Assembly: GCA_015068525.1 (NCBI GenBank)
Contig: SVKJ01000001.1
Coordinates: 1 to 64,000, forward strand
From: Oscillospiraceae bacterium
Lineage (GTDB): Bacteria; Bacillota; Clostridia; UMGS1840; HGM11507
Reading direction: 5' to 3'
DNA: 64,000 nt
Shown: positions 17,101-25,754 of the stretch, piece by piece
Position numbering within the stretch: the first letter of the stretch is position 1
How the letters are laid out: each line of letters opens with the position of its first letter
The notes under the pieces: model-generated
The model's database searches: none
What the model was told of the DNA's origin: nothing
What the model saw: the letters and a program-made list of their open reading frames with translations, nothing else
Made by a program: the position numbers and the translations under genes

Positions 17101-17918
17101 ACGAAACAAAAACTGAAATTTCAAATAAGTTTATGTATAACAATTTATATTATCATCTTAATAATCCTATAATTAACGAAAACGGATTATGCTATCTTCC
17201 TTTTTCTGAAGTATGTGAAATAGTTGATAAAAAATTCAAACTGGAAAGAAACGGAGATAATATTAATTTTGAATTTCAGGACGCTCTTTATTCTCTTGAT
17301 TTAAATACTACAAAAGCAACTAAGAAACTAAAAGGTACTAAAATAACCGAAGAAAGAGAATTTGCGGACAAATTAATCGAAAAAGACGGCGTCTTATATG
17401 CATCAACGAGAATATTCGGCAAACTTTTATCGGTAGGCTCAAGTTATGACAGTATCGGTAAAATATCAAGAATAACTTCGCACTTTAAACGTGCTGAAGA
17501 TTATATTGTAAACAGTATTGACACTGACAGAATTACCGTTGCCGCTACCTCAGGAACCGACATTTACGCAGGCAGAGAAGCATATATGGCACTTGATAAT
17601 AATCACGGAACACCTGCAGGCGCAAATACTATCGGTGCAACCCTTACCTACGAATTTGACAAGGTTGAAACACTCGATAAAATTTCGGTAGCGTGGTATA
17701 ACTCAACCACAAGAGATTATATTTATGAATTCTTAGTATCGGAAGATGGAGAAAACTGGACAACTGTACTTAAAGGTAATTCAGGACTGACATTACAGTG
17801 GACCGATTACGACATTGATAATATTAAAGCAAAATATGTAAAAATTATCTGTAACGGTAATGTTTTAAACGACTGGTTTAATATTAACGAAATAAGATTT
17901 TATAAGCAAACGAACTAA
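14151..17918 (+). CDS. Large secreted heparinase II/III-like polysaccharide lyase with C-terminal F5/8 domain
   Basis: A 1255-residue exported protein. Signal peptide about 1-30. A carbohydrate-binding-like N-terminal part (FEAEDGYILGGW) follows. An alpha-barrel starts near residue 225 (EHPRIFLREADIPKIKENLT). The Heparinase II/III beta-sandwich spans about 560-760, with GGHMHLDGGNFMIYY (His596/His598) and HRTVAHNCILVYDP, the conserved lyase segments. Residues about 990-1115 resemble a copper-amine-oxidase-N-type stalk domain, and about 1125-1255 an F5/8 type C (discoidin) binding domain. Such lyases cut uronic-acid-containing polymers by beta-elimination; heparin, heparan sulfate or alginate-type substrates are all possible. 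A paralogue lies at 22530. SD AAAGGAGA, overlapping the GH3 stop. Confidence 0.88.
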   Translation: MKTITKSKTIVSLIIVSILLSMFSSVLTFAEEEKKVPLIKLEDEFAMFEAEDGYILGGWKTREHKEASGGVILNPSVSSLNNDPQGRKKEQGGNDLQFLVESENDKYYTVWVRIHFLINDSSRSGNFWVDVNGHMPSLWFTAPEPGAFMWVPTVTTKFKKGINEIGVQPRRVNVAIDKILITSSEFFIPYDLGQKPDPFILGEEGESKKRLDFPLPAYTPPEEHPRIFLREADIPKIKENLTHPENIKAWENVQNIAKQDKDCKMTSTAAYSFDQSIHEYLECCAFMYGIDKINNLFYGKKAVSGLKDYLSTLQYSGGDGDDKFARAGLLLYISKVYDWCYDLLSEEDKEFFIKKGLQIAGKGEIGWPPKGLDAYSSDHGSEGGLQIELMSLAIATYGDYNDIWNAVAGRYFSQWIHINNFYYNNDQWYAEGDSYGKGRFSCEAKGNTILYKMGLGGLVSKNEQFQNLQQIYRKRTDGAFMQDGDIWDYAFNNNGASSPMLSLASRYNNPFYKYEVYKLEPNGYEADGAESTYGYVDFLILNDTSLELKSNEALPLTWYSGEGNNMMTARTSWDDGFGANTMIVSMKGGGRWRGGHMHLDGGNFMIYYKGPLALDSGVYSGLPFVDDNGKQVTNVHSGSYHYANYQHRTVAHNCILVYDPDQVMKFHNLGELNDGGQLKENGRYVNEGTTGYEKATDDSRIYAKRLGVDYGPDMNKPSYSYLKTDLTDAYTKKVKEYTRTFMFQNLFDDTYPGALIVFDKVSSSNPEFKKTWLLHSEQEPVVEGNKTVIDRTERGYNGRLTNYTLLPKSDDLSITKIGGEGKEYMVGDVYVKAVTSGIECGKWRIDVNPKTPKETDYFLNVMYVNDADDTIPYLNPDLYESGNHVGVKIKDRVSYLTKNSQRTSREVVVYAEGNEEKLLWTVDGLNKGRWQIIDENNNQVAISDVTEEGGIAYFELKPGAYKLVKLRGYNNIPSKSFNVFDSIDETKTEISNKFMYNNLYYHLNNPIINENGLCYLPFSEVCEIVDKKFKLERNGDNINFEFQDALYSLDLNTTKATKKLKGTKITEEREFADKLIEKDGVLYASTRIFGKLLSVGSSYDSIGKISRITSHFKRAEDYIVNSIDTDRITVAATSGTDIYAGREAYMALDNNHGTPAGANTIGATLTYEFDKVETLDKISVAWYNSTTRDYIYEFLVSEDGENWTTVLKGNSGLTLQWTDYDIDNIKAKYVKIICNGNVLNDWFNINEIRFYKQTN

Positions 17919-17930
17919 AGGAGGGAAAGT

Positions 17931-20336
17931 ATGAAAAAAATAATAGTATTTTTACTGCTGATTTCCTTAATTTTGCCGACTGTACCTATATCGGCAAAGG
18001 CAGAGGAAATCTGGGAGCCAACTGTTGCGGTATCTGATTTTACCTATTCAAAAGACTCCTTAACAGGCGGGGAAATGACGGTTTCCTGCACTGTGCGAAA
18101 AATTAATACAACGGATAATATCCCCGTTCCATATTCTTTTGTTACAGTTGTAAAAAAGTTTGGAAAGATAGTTGACATTCAAAAATATGAGGCGCAAAGT
18201 GATTCGCTTCTTCTTACAAATGATAAAAAGGGATATCCTTCTGTTACTGTAACAATTCCAAATGATACAAACGGAGTAAAAGTAGAAAGTTTCTTCTTAA
18301 ATTCTGTAATAGGCGGTAAAATCCTTGCACCGAAAGCAACCTTCTTATCAAATGAATGTGGGATAGAAGCAATATATGTTGACGGTAAAAGAGTAGAAGG
18401 CTTTAATGAGGAAAATTCAGAAACCGAACTTATACTTCCTCCGTCTTATGCTCATAATCCCGATATACAGGTTATAGCGAAAAACTCTTCTTCCAAAGTA
18501 ACCGTATCAAAAGTAACTTCACTTTCCGCAAAGGAAAAAACGACTGTGGGAATTGTTGTTAAGCAGGGAAGCACTACCGTAAGGCATAAACTTTTATTAT
18601 CATTAAAACCTGGTAGCGTAACCGATGCAAAAATGCTTAAAACTGTAGGCTCATCAACGCAGGCGGTTAATGTTAAAACCGATACTGTGCGTGTTCCCGA
18701 TTACGGCTTTAAAGAAGACGGTGTAACCCCTATAACCCCTTCAGACGAAGGTTTTAGTTATATTAAAAATTTACCTATAGATAAAACTTTAATATTCTCC
18801 GACAGGACTGGTTTCTATTATTCTGATATTCCTTATGACCTTGTTGGAGCAACTGCAGTCCAGATGAGCAGACAGATTATAATGAATGACGCCCTTTATC
18901 TTGATAAAGCTAATGCCTTAGAAGAACTTGGAAGTTTTACAATTGACTGCTCTGCAGATATATACCTTTATGGTGGCGGCGGAATGGACTGGGCAAAAGA
19001 GGAAGGCTACAAAAGAGCGGCAAGTGCAGACACTAAAATGGTTTATGAAGCGGAAAAACCTGCAGACTTTTCGGCATATCATAAGAGAGTATATGTAAAA
19101 GAAGGCGAAACTGCAAAAGTAAAAATAGGTAATTCCACAAACTCAACAGGTGGTTCAACTAAAAATATGTCATTTATCGTTAAATTTATAGAGCCTGACA
19201 GTGTGATTGATATTAATGAAGTTAAAGTTGAGGGTGTATCCGATTTCTCATTTGACTCTGATGTGACAGAATATGACGTGGAACTTGACGAGGGAACAAC
19301 TCTTCCTCCTGAAATTTCATATAAATTATCAGGCTTTGGTGCAACGTCGGAAGTAACTAAGGCAACATCTGTACCAGGTACAACCGAAATCAAAGTAAAA
19401 TCGGGCGACGGAACACAGGAAAAAACCTATAAATTTAACTTCAAAGTGTTTGAAACAGTTCTTTCTGACCTTAAGGTAGGAGGCACAACAATCGAAGGCT
19501 TTGATAAGAATACTTATGAATATACCTATTCATTACCTTATGGCTGGAAAGCATCGGACGGTATTCCTGAGGTAACAGCATCAGGAAGTGAGTTTGTTGA
19601 TATAATCATCCTTCAGGCAACAGCTGACAGTATGCTTGCAAAAGTTACCGTAAGTGCAGAAAAGGGAACAACAAAGGAATATAAGGTAACCTTTAAAGAA
19701 ACCCTGACACTGCCATCTTCACCTGCTACAGCAGCCTTTAACACTCCTGTATTTGTGCAGGCAAAAACAACGTATATAGACTCTCCTATGGATAATGCGA
19801 ATATGGTTACGCGTACATATAAGGATACAACTACGAGTATTCACGCAAGCGGAATAAAAGGAGATACAACTACCCAGGCAGGCGGAACAACACTTTATCC
19901 AAGTGTTGCTCTTATAGAACTTGATTTATCACAACTTAAAAATCTTGATACTACTAAGGAAACTAACTTGTATATGTTTGGTTCACTTGGCAGTTATGCT
20001 ACAAGTGGAAATGCCGATGTTGTCGTTTCTTTCTATGATGCAACAGGAACAGATATGGATGCTGTAACAATTGAGGATATAAGAAACATATCTAAATGGG
20101 TAAGCGATGAAAAACTGCTTGATACAACAACACTTACAGGGCAGTACTGGAAGCAAACGAATATGACCGTCAGTCTGTCAGGCGTTATTGATAAATATTA
20201 CGGCACAGGCGTAAATCCGATAATTGCACTGTATATCGGAGTTCCTGAAACCAATGATGATGCCCGTACAAGATTCCAGCTTACATTTAAGTATGGTACA
20301 CATACATCTATTAAATATTATAAATATGATGAATAA
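17931..20336 (+). CDS. Secreted protein with cadherin-like and DNRLRE-like domains
   Basis: An 801-residue exported protein. Signal peptide about 1-25 (ends ISAKAEE). Three cadherin-like beta-sandwich domains can be read: about 140-225 (GIEAIYVDGKRVEGF), 425-510 (VSDFSFDSDVTEYDVEL) and 512-600 (LSDLKVGGTTIEGFDKNTYE). A C-terminal module (about 605-801) resembles DNRLRE/CBM96 domains (VALIELDLSQL..., then INPIIALYIG-type strands). That module is closely related to the one ending the 20516 protein, including an 86-base identical DNA block (20025-20110 and 22076-22161). No enzyme motif is visible. An extracellular glycan-binding role is inferred from domains and from the lyase genes on both sides. 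SD AAAGGAGGG; 12 bases after the lyase gene. Confidence 0.75.
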   Translation: MKKIIVFLLLISLILPTVPISAKAEEIWEPTVAVSDFTYSKDSLTGGEMTVSCTVRKINTTDNIPVPYSFVTVVKKFGKIVDIQKYEAQSDSLLLTNDKKGYPSVTVTIPNDTNGVKVESFFLNSVIGGKILAPKATFLSNECGIEAIYVDGKRVEGFNEENSETELILPPSYAHNPDIQVIAKNSSSKVTVSKVTSLSAKEKTTVGIVVKQGSTTVRHKLLLSLKPGSVTDAKMLKTVGSSTQAVNVKTDTVRVPDYGFKEDGVTPITPSDEGFSYIKNLPIDKTLIFSDRTGFYYSDIPYDLVGATAVQMSRQIIMNDALYLDKANALEELGSFTIDCSADIYLYGGGGMDWAKEEGYKRAASADTKMVYEAEKPADFSAYHKRVYVKEGETAKVKIGNSTNSTGGSTKNMSFIVKFIEPDSVIDINEVKVEGVSDFSFDSDVTEYDVELDEGTTLPPEISYKLSGFGATSEVTKATSVPGTTEIKVKSGDGTQEKTYKFNFKVFETVLSDLKVGGTTIEGFDKNTYEYTYSLPYGWKASDGIPEVTASGSEFVDIIILQATADSMLAKVTVSAEKGTTKEYKVTFKETLTLPSSPATAAFNTPVFVQAKTTYIDSPMDNANMVTRTYKDTTTSIHASGIKGDTTTQAGGTTLYPSVALIELDLSQLKNLDTTKETNLYMFGSLGSYATSGNADVVVSFYDATGTDMDAVTIEDIRNISKWVSDEKLLDTTTLTGQYWKQTNMTVSLSGVIDKYYGTGVNPIIALYIGVPETNDDARTRFQLTFKYGTHTSIKYYKYDE

Positions 20337-20354
20337 AAAGAAAGGAAGATTGAT

Positions 20355-20498
20355 ATGAAAAATTATCAAAAACCCCAAATTGACATCATGGCAATGCTTA
20401 ACAAAGAAAATATTTCAAGCGGACTTAGCGGATGGTTGGACGGCGAAGGCCAGGCTTATGCAAACGCCGGTATTACAACCTACGTTGTAGAGTCTTAA
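20355..20498 (+). CDS. Short peptide of the MKNY...GWL type (47 aa), second copy
   Basis: A 47-residue ORF with SD AAAGGAAG before ATG 20355. It reads MKNYQKPQIDI at the start, NISSGLSGWLDGEG in the middle and ends GITTYVVES. The alignment with the peptide at 1572-1721 shows the same length class and the same fixed positions (MKNY, KP, DI, NI-S, GWL, YA, G, Y, terminal ES), though the DNA has diverged well beyond a recent duplication. No signal peptide and no Cys. It sits between two secreted cadherin-like protein genes in one operon, repeating the arrangement seen at 1.5 kb. No RiPP maturation enzyme is nearby. Function is unknown. Confidence 0.7.
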   Translation: MKNYQKPQIDIMAMLNKENISSGLSGWLDGEGQAYANAGITTYVVES

Positions 20499-20515
20499 GG
20501 AAGGGAGGAGAAAAT

Positions 20516-22396
20516 ATGAAAAAATTATTAAGTCTTATCCTTGTATGCACACTTGTAATATCTTTTGGTGCAACAGTATTTGCTGATACTTATATCCGTT
20601 ATACTTTCTATGATAATACTGACGGATATACCTATCACTTCGGTGCGTTTGACAGCGACGATACCGACGCAGGCGTTATAATCAACGGCAAAGAATATAC
20701 CCTTCAAAATGCCGATAAAAATGACTCTTCAAAAACTGCTTTTGAAGTTGCAAAAGAAAACGGAAACATCTTTGGTATCGGCTTTAAAACAGCAGATTCT
20801 TTTAAGGACGATTCCTATGTTGTAACCCCTTATTCTAAAGATGCAGAGGGTAACCTTGTAACAGGTCAGGGAATAACCGTTAGTGCAAATCCTTCTACAA
20901 CACCTGTAGTTAATGAAAAGGCTTATGCCGTTACTGATGACTTCTACAATGAAAATAGTACAATGCGCACTGATTATACATATTTAATGGTCAGAACTGA
21001 TGGTTTATATGGACCCAGTAGTGTAGCCAATCTTTCCACTGCTATTCTTAAACTTGATTTAACCAAGTTTAAAGATGCGGCAGAAGAAAGTAATTTCATT
21101 CTTTATTTAAAAGGAAGGGCTTCATATCATGATAAAGACAGCGTAAGCCCAGGATTTGATTCTGCTAAGGTTCAGGTATGCTCAACCAGTCAGGAATGGT
21201 CAGAAAGTGATTTGTCTTCGTTTACTGAAGCCAGCTTGCTTAACCAGATAACCAATAGAAACTCTGTTATTGATACAGTAACAATCACTACGAGTGATAC
21301 TCTCGACTGGTATAAATTAAATATTACAAGTCTTATTCAACAGGAACTTGCAAAAGGCTCAGAAAGTGTATCCATCGCTTTATACTGTGATAATACCGAA
21401 GCCGAAGCATTATCCAAAGTGGATGGTAAAAGAAATGCATTAAAATTTGCATTCTACTCAAAAACCGGCGAAGAACCTCCATATATTGAATATCAGAAGG
21501 TTGACCCTTCATATACATCCGCTGATCTTGAAACCCTTACCATTAACGGTAAAGAAATTGATGTAGCAGATTTTGACGAAACAGGCTCAATGACAGTTAA
21601 ACTTTCTTACGGCGTAACAGTTGACAGTATTCTTGCAACTGCTTCAGGTAATTACGCAACTGTTTCAAATGCTGTTAAAGTTGATGATGATACTTATACA
21701 GTTGCTGTAACAGCAGGTAACGGAACCGAAAAAACATATACCATTAACTTTGAATGGGTTGCTCCATCTTCATTGGCTGAAGTGTCATTTGGAGAACTAT
21801 ATTTACAGCAAAGATCAACATATATGGACTCTGCGATGGATGATGCGAATATGCTTAAAACTAAATACCCGGACACACTTACTAGTAATCTTCACGTAAC
21901 TGGAATGAAAGGAGATGTGACTAAGGTATACGGTGGGAAAACAACTTATCCAGGTGTCGCTCTTATAGAACTTGATTTATCAAAACTTGAAAATCTTGAT
22001 ACTACTAAGGAAACTACTTTGAATATATATGGTAGAGTATATAGTTATTCCGCAGATGACAATGCTGATGTAATTGTTTCTTTCTATGATGCAACAGGAA
22101 CAGATATGGATGCTGTAACAATTGAGGATATAAGAAACATATCTAAATGGGTAAGCGATGACAAACTGCTGGACACAACAACTCTTAAGGGACGAAATAC
22201 AAGTTACAATAAAACTGAATTCATACCCGTTAGCCTGACGGGAGTTATTGAAAAATATTACGGAACAGGTAAAAATCCGATAATCGCATTATATATCGGA
22301 GTGCCTGAAACTAATACTGACCCACGTGCAAGACTTCAATTGTATAAAAATGAAATTTCAAAAACAACTATTAAATACTACAAATTTGATAATTAG
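20516..22396 (+). CDS. Secreted protein with cadherin-like domain and two DNRLRE-like modules
   Basis: A 626-residue exported protein. ATG 20516 follows GGGAGGAG and opens a clean signal peptide (MKKLLSLILVCTLVISFGAT, then VFA); the open frame extends 28 codons upstream through the short peptide gene but lacks support. Domains: N-terminal module (about 22-115; GVIINGKEY, IFGIGF, VVTPYS) shared with the 235 protein; DNRLRE-like module (about 138-330; STAILKLDLTKF, DWYKLNITSLIQQEL); cadherin-like domain (about 340-420); second DNRLRE-like module (about 425-626) nearly matching the end of the 17931 protein. No catalytic residues recognised. Probably a glycan-binding surface or secreted protein; last gene of the first half of the locus. 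Confidence 0.75.
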   Translation: MKKLLSLILVCTLVISFGATVFADTYIRYTFYDNTDGYTYHFGAFDSDDTDAGVIINGKEYTLQNADKNDSSKTAFEVAKENGNIFGIGFKTADSFKDDSYVVTPYSKDAEGNLVTGQGITVSANPSTTPVVNEKAYAVTDDFYNENSTMRTDYTYLMVRTDGLYGPSSVANLSTAILKLDLTKFKDAAEESNFILYLKGRASYHDKDSVSPGFDSAKVQVCSTSQEWSESDLSSFTEASLLNQITNRNSVIDTVTITTSDTLDWYKLNITSLIQQELAKGSESVSIALYCDNTEAEALSKVDGKRNALKFAFYSKTGEEPPYIEYQKVDPSYTSADLETLTINGKEIDVADFDETGSMTVKLSYGVTVDSILATASGNYATVSNAVKVDDDTYTVAVTAGNGTEKTYTINFEWVAPSSLAEVSFGELYLQQRSTYMDSAMDDANMLKTKYPDTLTSNLHVTGMKGDVTKVYGGKTTYPGVALIELDLSKLENLDTTKETTLNIYGRVYSYSADDNADVIVSFYDATGTDMDAVTIEDIRNISKWVSDDKLLDTTTLKGRNTSYNKTEFIPVSLTGVIEKYYGTGKNPIIALYIGVPETNTDPRARLQLYKNEISKTTIKYYKFDN

Positions 22397-22406
22397 TTTG
22401 TTAATT

Positions 22407-22430
22407 CCGAGGGGGCATAAGCCCCCTTGG
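22407..22430 (+). terminator. GC-rich hairpin after the 20516 gene
   Basis: CCGAGGGGGC (22407-22416) pairs with GCCCCCTTGG (22421-22430) around an ATAA loop, with one G-U pair. No U-tract follows, so it is either a weak terminator or a 3'-end stabilising hairpin. Confidence 0.5.
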
Positions 22431-22455
22431 ATAAACAAATAACAGCATATTATTT

Positions 22456-22487
22456 TTGATAATGTATATTAAGGTATATATTATCAA
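22456..22487 (+). promoter_or_regulatory. Candidate promoter embedded in a 32-bp imperfect palindrome
   Basis: TTGATA (22456-22461), 17-base spacer, TATTAT (22479-22484) forms a good sigma-A promoter for the gene at 22530. The same 32 bases read TTGATAAT ... ATTATCAA with most inner positions also symmetric, so the promoter may double as an operator. Confidence 0.55.
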
Positions 22488-22529
22488 GAGTGATACACAA
22501 AAAATAAACAAAAAAGAGGGGCTGAAATT

Positions 22530-25500
22530 ATGAAAAAGATTTTATCAATATTTATTTTAATAACAATGGTAATAAGTTTAATCCCAATGACAGGATATGC
22601 TGAAGAAAGCGGGGAATATTGGTATGCCTTTGAGGCAGAAGCCGGATTGTTAGACACTTCGGTTACAGGTGCTTTTAAGAAAACCGCAATAGATTATGAT
22701 GCCTCAGGGAATTATGCTCTTAAAACCCTTAATACTTATCAGGATGCCAGTCAGTCACCAACTGAGATGCCTCTTAAGTTTAAAGAGTGGTTTGATGTTG
22801 GCGGCACATATAAAATATTTGTAAGAATTAAGGGTAAAGGCTCGGTTAAATATTCGGTAAACGGCGAAGCATACAAAAGTGTATACAGTATGCCGTATAA
22901 GGCTAATGAATATTCCTGGGCATATTTAGGAAATGCCGAGATTAACGAATTTTCCGAAAACACTATTGCTTTTTCTTCAAGGCAGGCAAGTTTTTATCTT
23001 GATAAGATTATAATAACAAACAGCAAACTTTATTACCCTGTTGACAACGAACAGTATAAAGGTCAGCCTCTTAGTGTAAATAACGGATTATCAATGATTT
23101 ATCCTGTGCCTGAGATTAAGCCTTCATCTACTCGTCCGAGAGTTTTAATTAATGAGGAAAGACTTACCGAAATAAGTAAAAATTTAACCCACGAGGAAAA
23201 TATAAAGGCATACAATAAACTTCTTTCAGACGCTAAAAGATCGGAAACGGGAATACTTCCCGAGCCAGCTTCTACTCATTCGGGAAATTACAGCGTTAAA
23301 GCCCTTGACTGCGCAGAGGCAAATGCTCTTTTATATCTTCTTACCAAAAATGAAGATAATGCAAAAAAAGCAATTGATATTATGACTAACTTTATGAAAA
23401 CCTTAAAATATAACTCTCATGTAAAGGGAGCGCCTATTGAAGCGGCAGGAAGAGGAATGTGCATATTTACTGCCTCTTTGGTATATGACTGGTGCCATGA
23501 TTCTGATTATTTTACCGATGATAAAAAAGAAGATATGGTAATGGCAATTATATCCCAGGCAGAACAGCTTATGTGCGGATGGCCGCCTGTTAAAATGTCA
23601 GCCTTTGATAACGGTCAGGGTTTTGAAAATTTTGTAATTAAGGATATGCTTGCTTTTGCAATAGCAGTAGCAGACGAATATCCCGATATATATAATCTTG
23701 TTATGGGAAGAGTTTTAGAAGAATATGTTCCCGTTGTTAATCATCACTATGAAAAAGAAAATATGATGCACAGAATGGGAGATGACTACGGTGTAGCAAG
23801 ATTTGAACATGAGGTTTACTTAAATATGCTTCTTTCTGCTATGGGGCATCCTGAAATCATAAGCGAAAAGCAACATCTTATGGCATATCAGCAGATTATA
23901 AGAAAACGCCCCGATGGCGGAAGACTTCATGACGGCGATTCATACAGCAGTCCCGCAAAGGCAGATGATAAAACTCTTGCATTTTTTACGGCAAACTTAT
24001 TTGAAGATTCTTATTTAAAGCAGTACTTTTTTGAACAGATGCCGGATATTGACACAATAGAACACGGAACACTTGACAATTTTTCAAATATGATTTATCT
24101 TGCGCTTAATAATCCCGATATTATAAGAAAGCCAATTTCCGATTTACCTTTATCGGTTTACGGCGGACCTGATCTGGGTGCAGTTACTGCAAGAACGGGC
24201 TGGGAAAGAGAAAAAGATTCCGATGATTTAGTAGTATCTTTTAAAACTCCCGAAATATATTACCAAAGCCATCAGCATCTTGACGCAGGGCATTTCTACA
24301 TATATTATAAAGGTGCGCTTGCACTTGACTCGGGAATGTATCAGAGTGCTTCCTGGACGGACGAAAACGGCAACAAGGTAACCAACTTAGAATTTGGAAG
24401 CCTTCACGATTATAACTACCATAAAAGAACGGTTGCCCACAATTCAATGCTTGTATATGACCCTTCGGAAACCAGTTTTGGCAAATACGGTACCACAAAT
24501 GACGGCGGTCAGACCCCTCTTTATTCCTATTCAAGCGATATGACGGCAAAGGATTATACATCTGACCCGGGTAAACAGGGCGAGGTAATTTCCTACTCTA
24601 TAGGTCCTGACCTTAATAAGCCTCAGTACACATATTTAAAAGGTGATTTGACTAACTGGTATTCAGATAAGGTAACCGATTATAAGAGAAGTTTTCTATT
24701 CTATAATTTCTTTGACGATACTTATCCGGGAGCGCTTATAGTATTTGATAAGATTACATCAGAAAGCGAAGACTTTAAAAAGACATGGCTCTTACATTCA
24801 CAAAAGAAGCCTGATATAACAGATAATAAAACTTCGTTTTCAAACAGCGGGGGAGGAAAGTTAACCAATCTTACCCTTCTTCCCAAAAATGCAGTATATG
24901 AAACAGTCGGGGACGGAACACTTAAAAAGGCATTTATGGTTGGTGATACAAACTATTATGCAGTTCCTAAAAGTTATACCTATGACGAAAGCGGACGTTA
25001 CAGAGTGGAAATATCACCTGAGGATAAAAACAAAACCGATTATTTCTTAAATGTAATGTATGTAAATGATGATAACGACAGTATTCCTGAACTTGATATA
25101 AAACTTTATGATACCGAACTTTTCTACGGGGCAGGTATCAGGGATAAAACGGCATTTTTCTCAAAATCCGATACTCTTTATGATGGAAAGTTTGAAATCA
25201 CAATAGATAACAGTGAAAATAAGGAAGTTACAATTTTAGGATTAAAAGAAGGTACATGGAAAGTATCACAAGGAAAAGAAGAAAAAACATATAACGTTTC
25301 AAAGGGTGCAAATGTACTTGATTTTTACGGTGTAGCGGGAACTTACACCATAGAAAGAGTAAAAGATGATTATACCGATGTAAGTTTTAGTTTATTTGAC
25401 AGCGTTTCAGAGGCTGATAATCCTCATATAGAAACCGCTCCAACCTATTTTAAAGAAGATAACACGGTTGTTGTATTCTCCCGTTCATTGCTTGACAAAG

Positions 25501-25739
25501 GCTTTAATATAACAGGCTATGGTGTAGTTTACGGGGAAAGCGAAGATGTTACTTTAGAATATGAAGGGGCAAGAGATTTTCCAAGTAAAACATCTTTAAC
25601 AAGGCTTGGTCAGTTCGGAATAGAACTTATAGATAAAATCGGAATATTAGAAAAAGAATGTTATTTAAGAACATATGTTAAATATAATCAAAACGGTATA
25701 GAAAATGTTGTATATGGAAAAGCGATAAGATTTAATTAA
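22530..25739 (+). CDS. Second large secreted heparinase II/III-like polysaccharide lyase
   Basis: A 1069-residue exported paralogue of the 14151 lyase. Signal peptide about 1-24. Then an N-terminal binding-like region (YWYAFEAEAGLLDTS) and the alpha-barrel from about residue 200 (TRPRVLINEERLTEISKNLT). The heparinase II/III sandwich lies at about 550-740, with SHQHLDAGHFYIYYKG near residue 580 and HKRTVAHNSMLVYDP near 630. The stretch FFDDTYPGALIVFDK is nearly identical in both lyases. It lacks the F5/8 domain. Instead it ends with a module (GYGVVYGES, GQFGIEL, CYLRTYVKY) distantly like the N-terminal module of the 235 and 20516 proteins. SD AAGAGGGG; own promoter at 22456. The two lyases may differ in substrate sulfation or mode of attack. 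Confidence 0.88.
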   Translation: MKKILSIFILITMVISLIPMTGYAEESGEYWYAFEAEAGLLDTSVTGAFKKTAIDYDASGNYALKTLNTYQDASQSPTEMPLKFKEWFDVGGTYKIFVRIKGKGSVKYSVNGEAYKSVYSMPYKANEYSWAYLGNAEINEFSENTIAFSSRQASFYLDKIIITNSKLYYPVDNEQYKGQPLSVNNGLSMIYPVPEIKPSSTRPRVLINEERLTEISKNLTHEENIKAYNKLLSDAKRSETGILPEPASTHSGNYSVKALDCAEANALLYLLTKNEDNAKKAIDIMTNFMKTLKYNSHVKGAPIEAAGRGMCIFTASLVYDWCHDSDYFTDDKKEDMVMAIISQAEQLMCGWPPVKMSAFDNGQGFENFVIKDMLAFAIAVADEYPDIYNLVMGRVLEEYVPVVNHHYEKENMMHRMGDDYGVARFEHEVYLNMLLSAMGHPEIISEKQHLMAYQQIIRKRPDGGRLHDGDSYSSPAKADDKTLAFFTANLFEDSYLKQYFFEQMPDIDTIEHGTLDNFSNMIYLALNNPDIIRKPISDLPLSVYGGPDLGAVTARTGWEREKDSDDLVVSFKTPEIYYQSHQHLDAGHFYIYYKGALALDSGMYQSASWTDENGNKVTNLEFGSLHDYNYHKRTVAHNSMLVYDPSETSFGKYGTTNDGGQTPLYSYSSDMTAKDYTSDPGKQGEVISYSIGPDLNKPQYTYLKGDLTNWYSDKVTDYKRSFLFYNFFDDTYPGALIVFDKITSESEDFKKTWLLHSQKKPDITDNKTSFSNSGGGKLTNLTLLPKNAVYETVGDGTLKKAFMVGDTNYYAVPKSYTYDESGRYRVEISPEDKNKTDYFLNVMYVNDDNDSIPELDIKLYDTELFYGAGIRDKTAFFSKSDTLYDGKFEITIDNSENKEVTILGLKEGTWKVSQGKEEKTYNVSKGANVLDFYGVAGTYTIERVKDDYTDVSFSLFDSVSEADNPHIETAPTYFKEDNTVVVFSRSLLDKGFNITGYGVVYGESEDVTLEYEGARDFPSKTSLTRLGQFGIELIDKIGILEKECYLRTYVKYNQNGIENVVYGKAIRFN

Positions 25740-25754
25740 CAGGAGGTATGAAGT

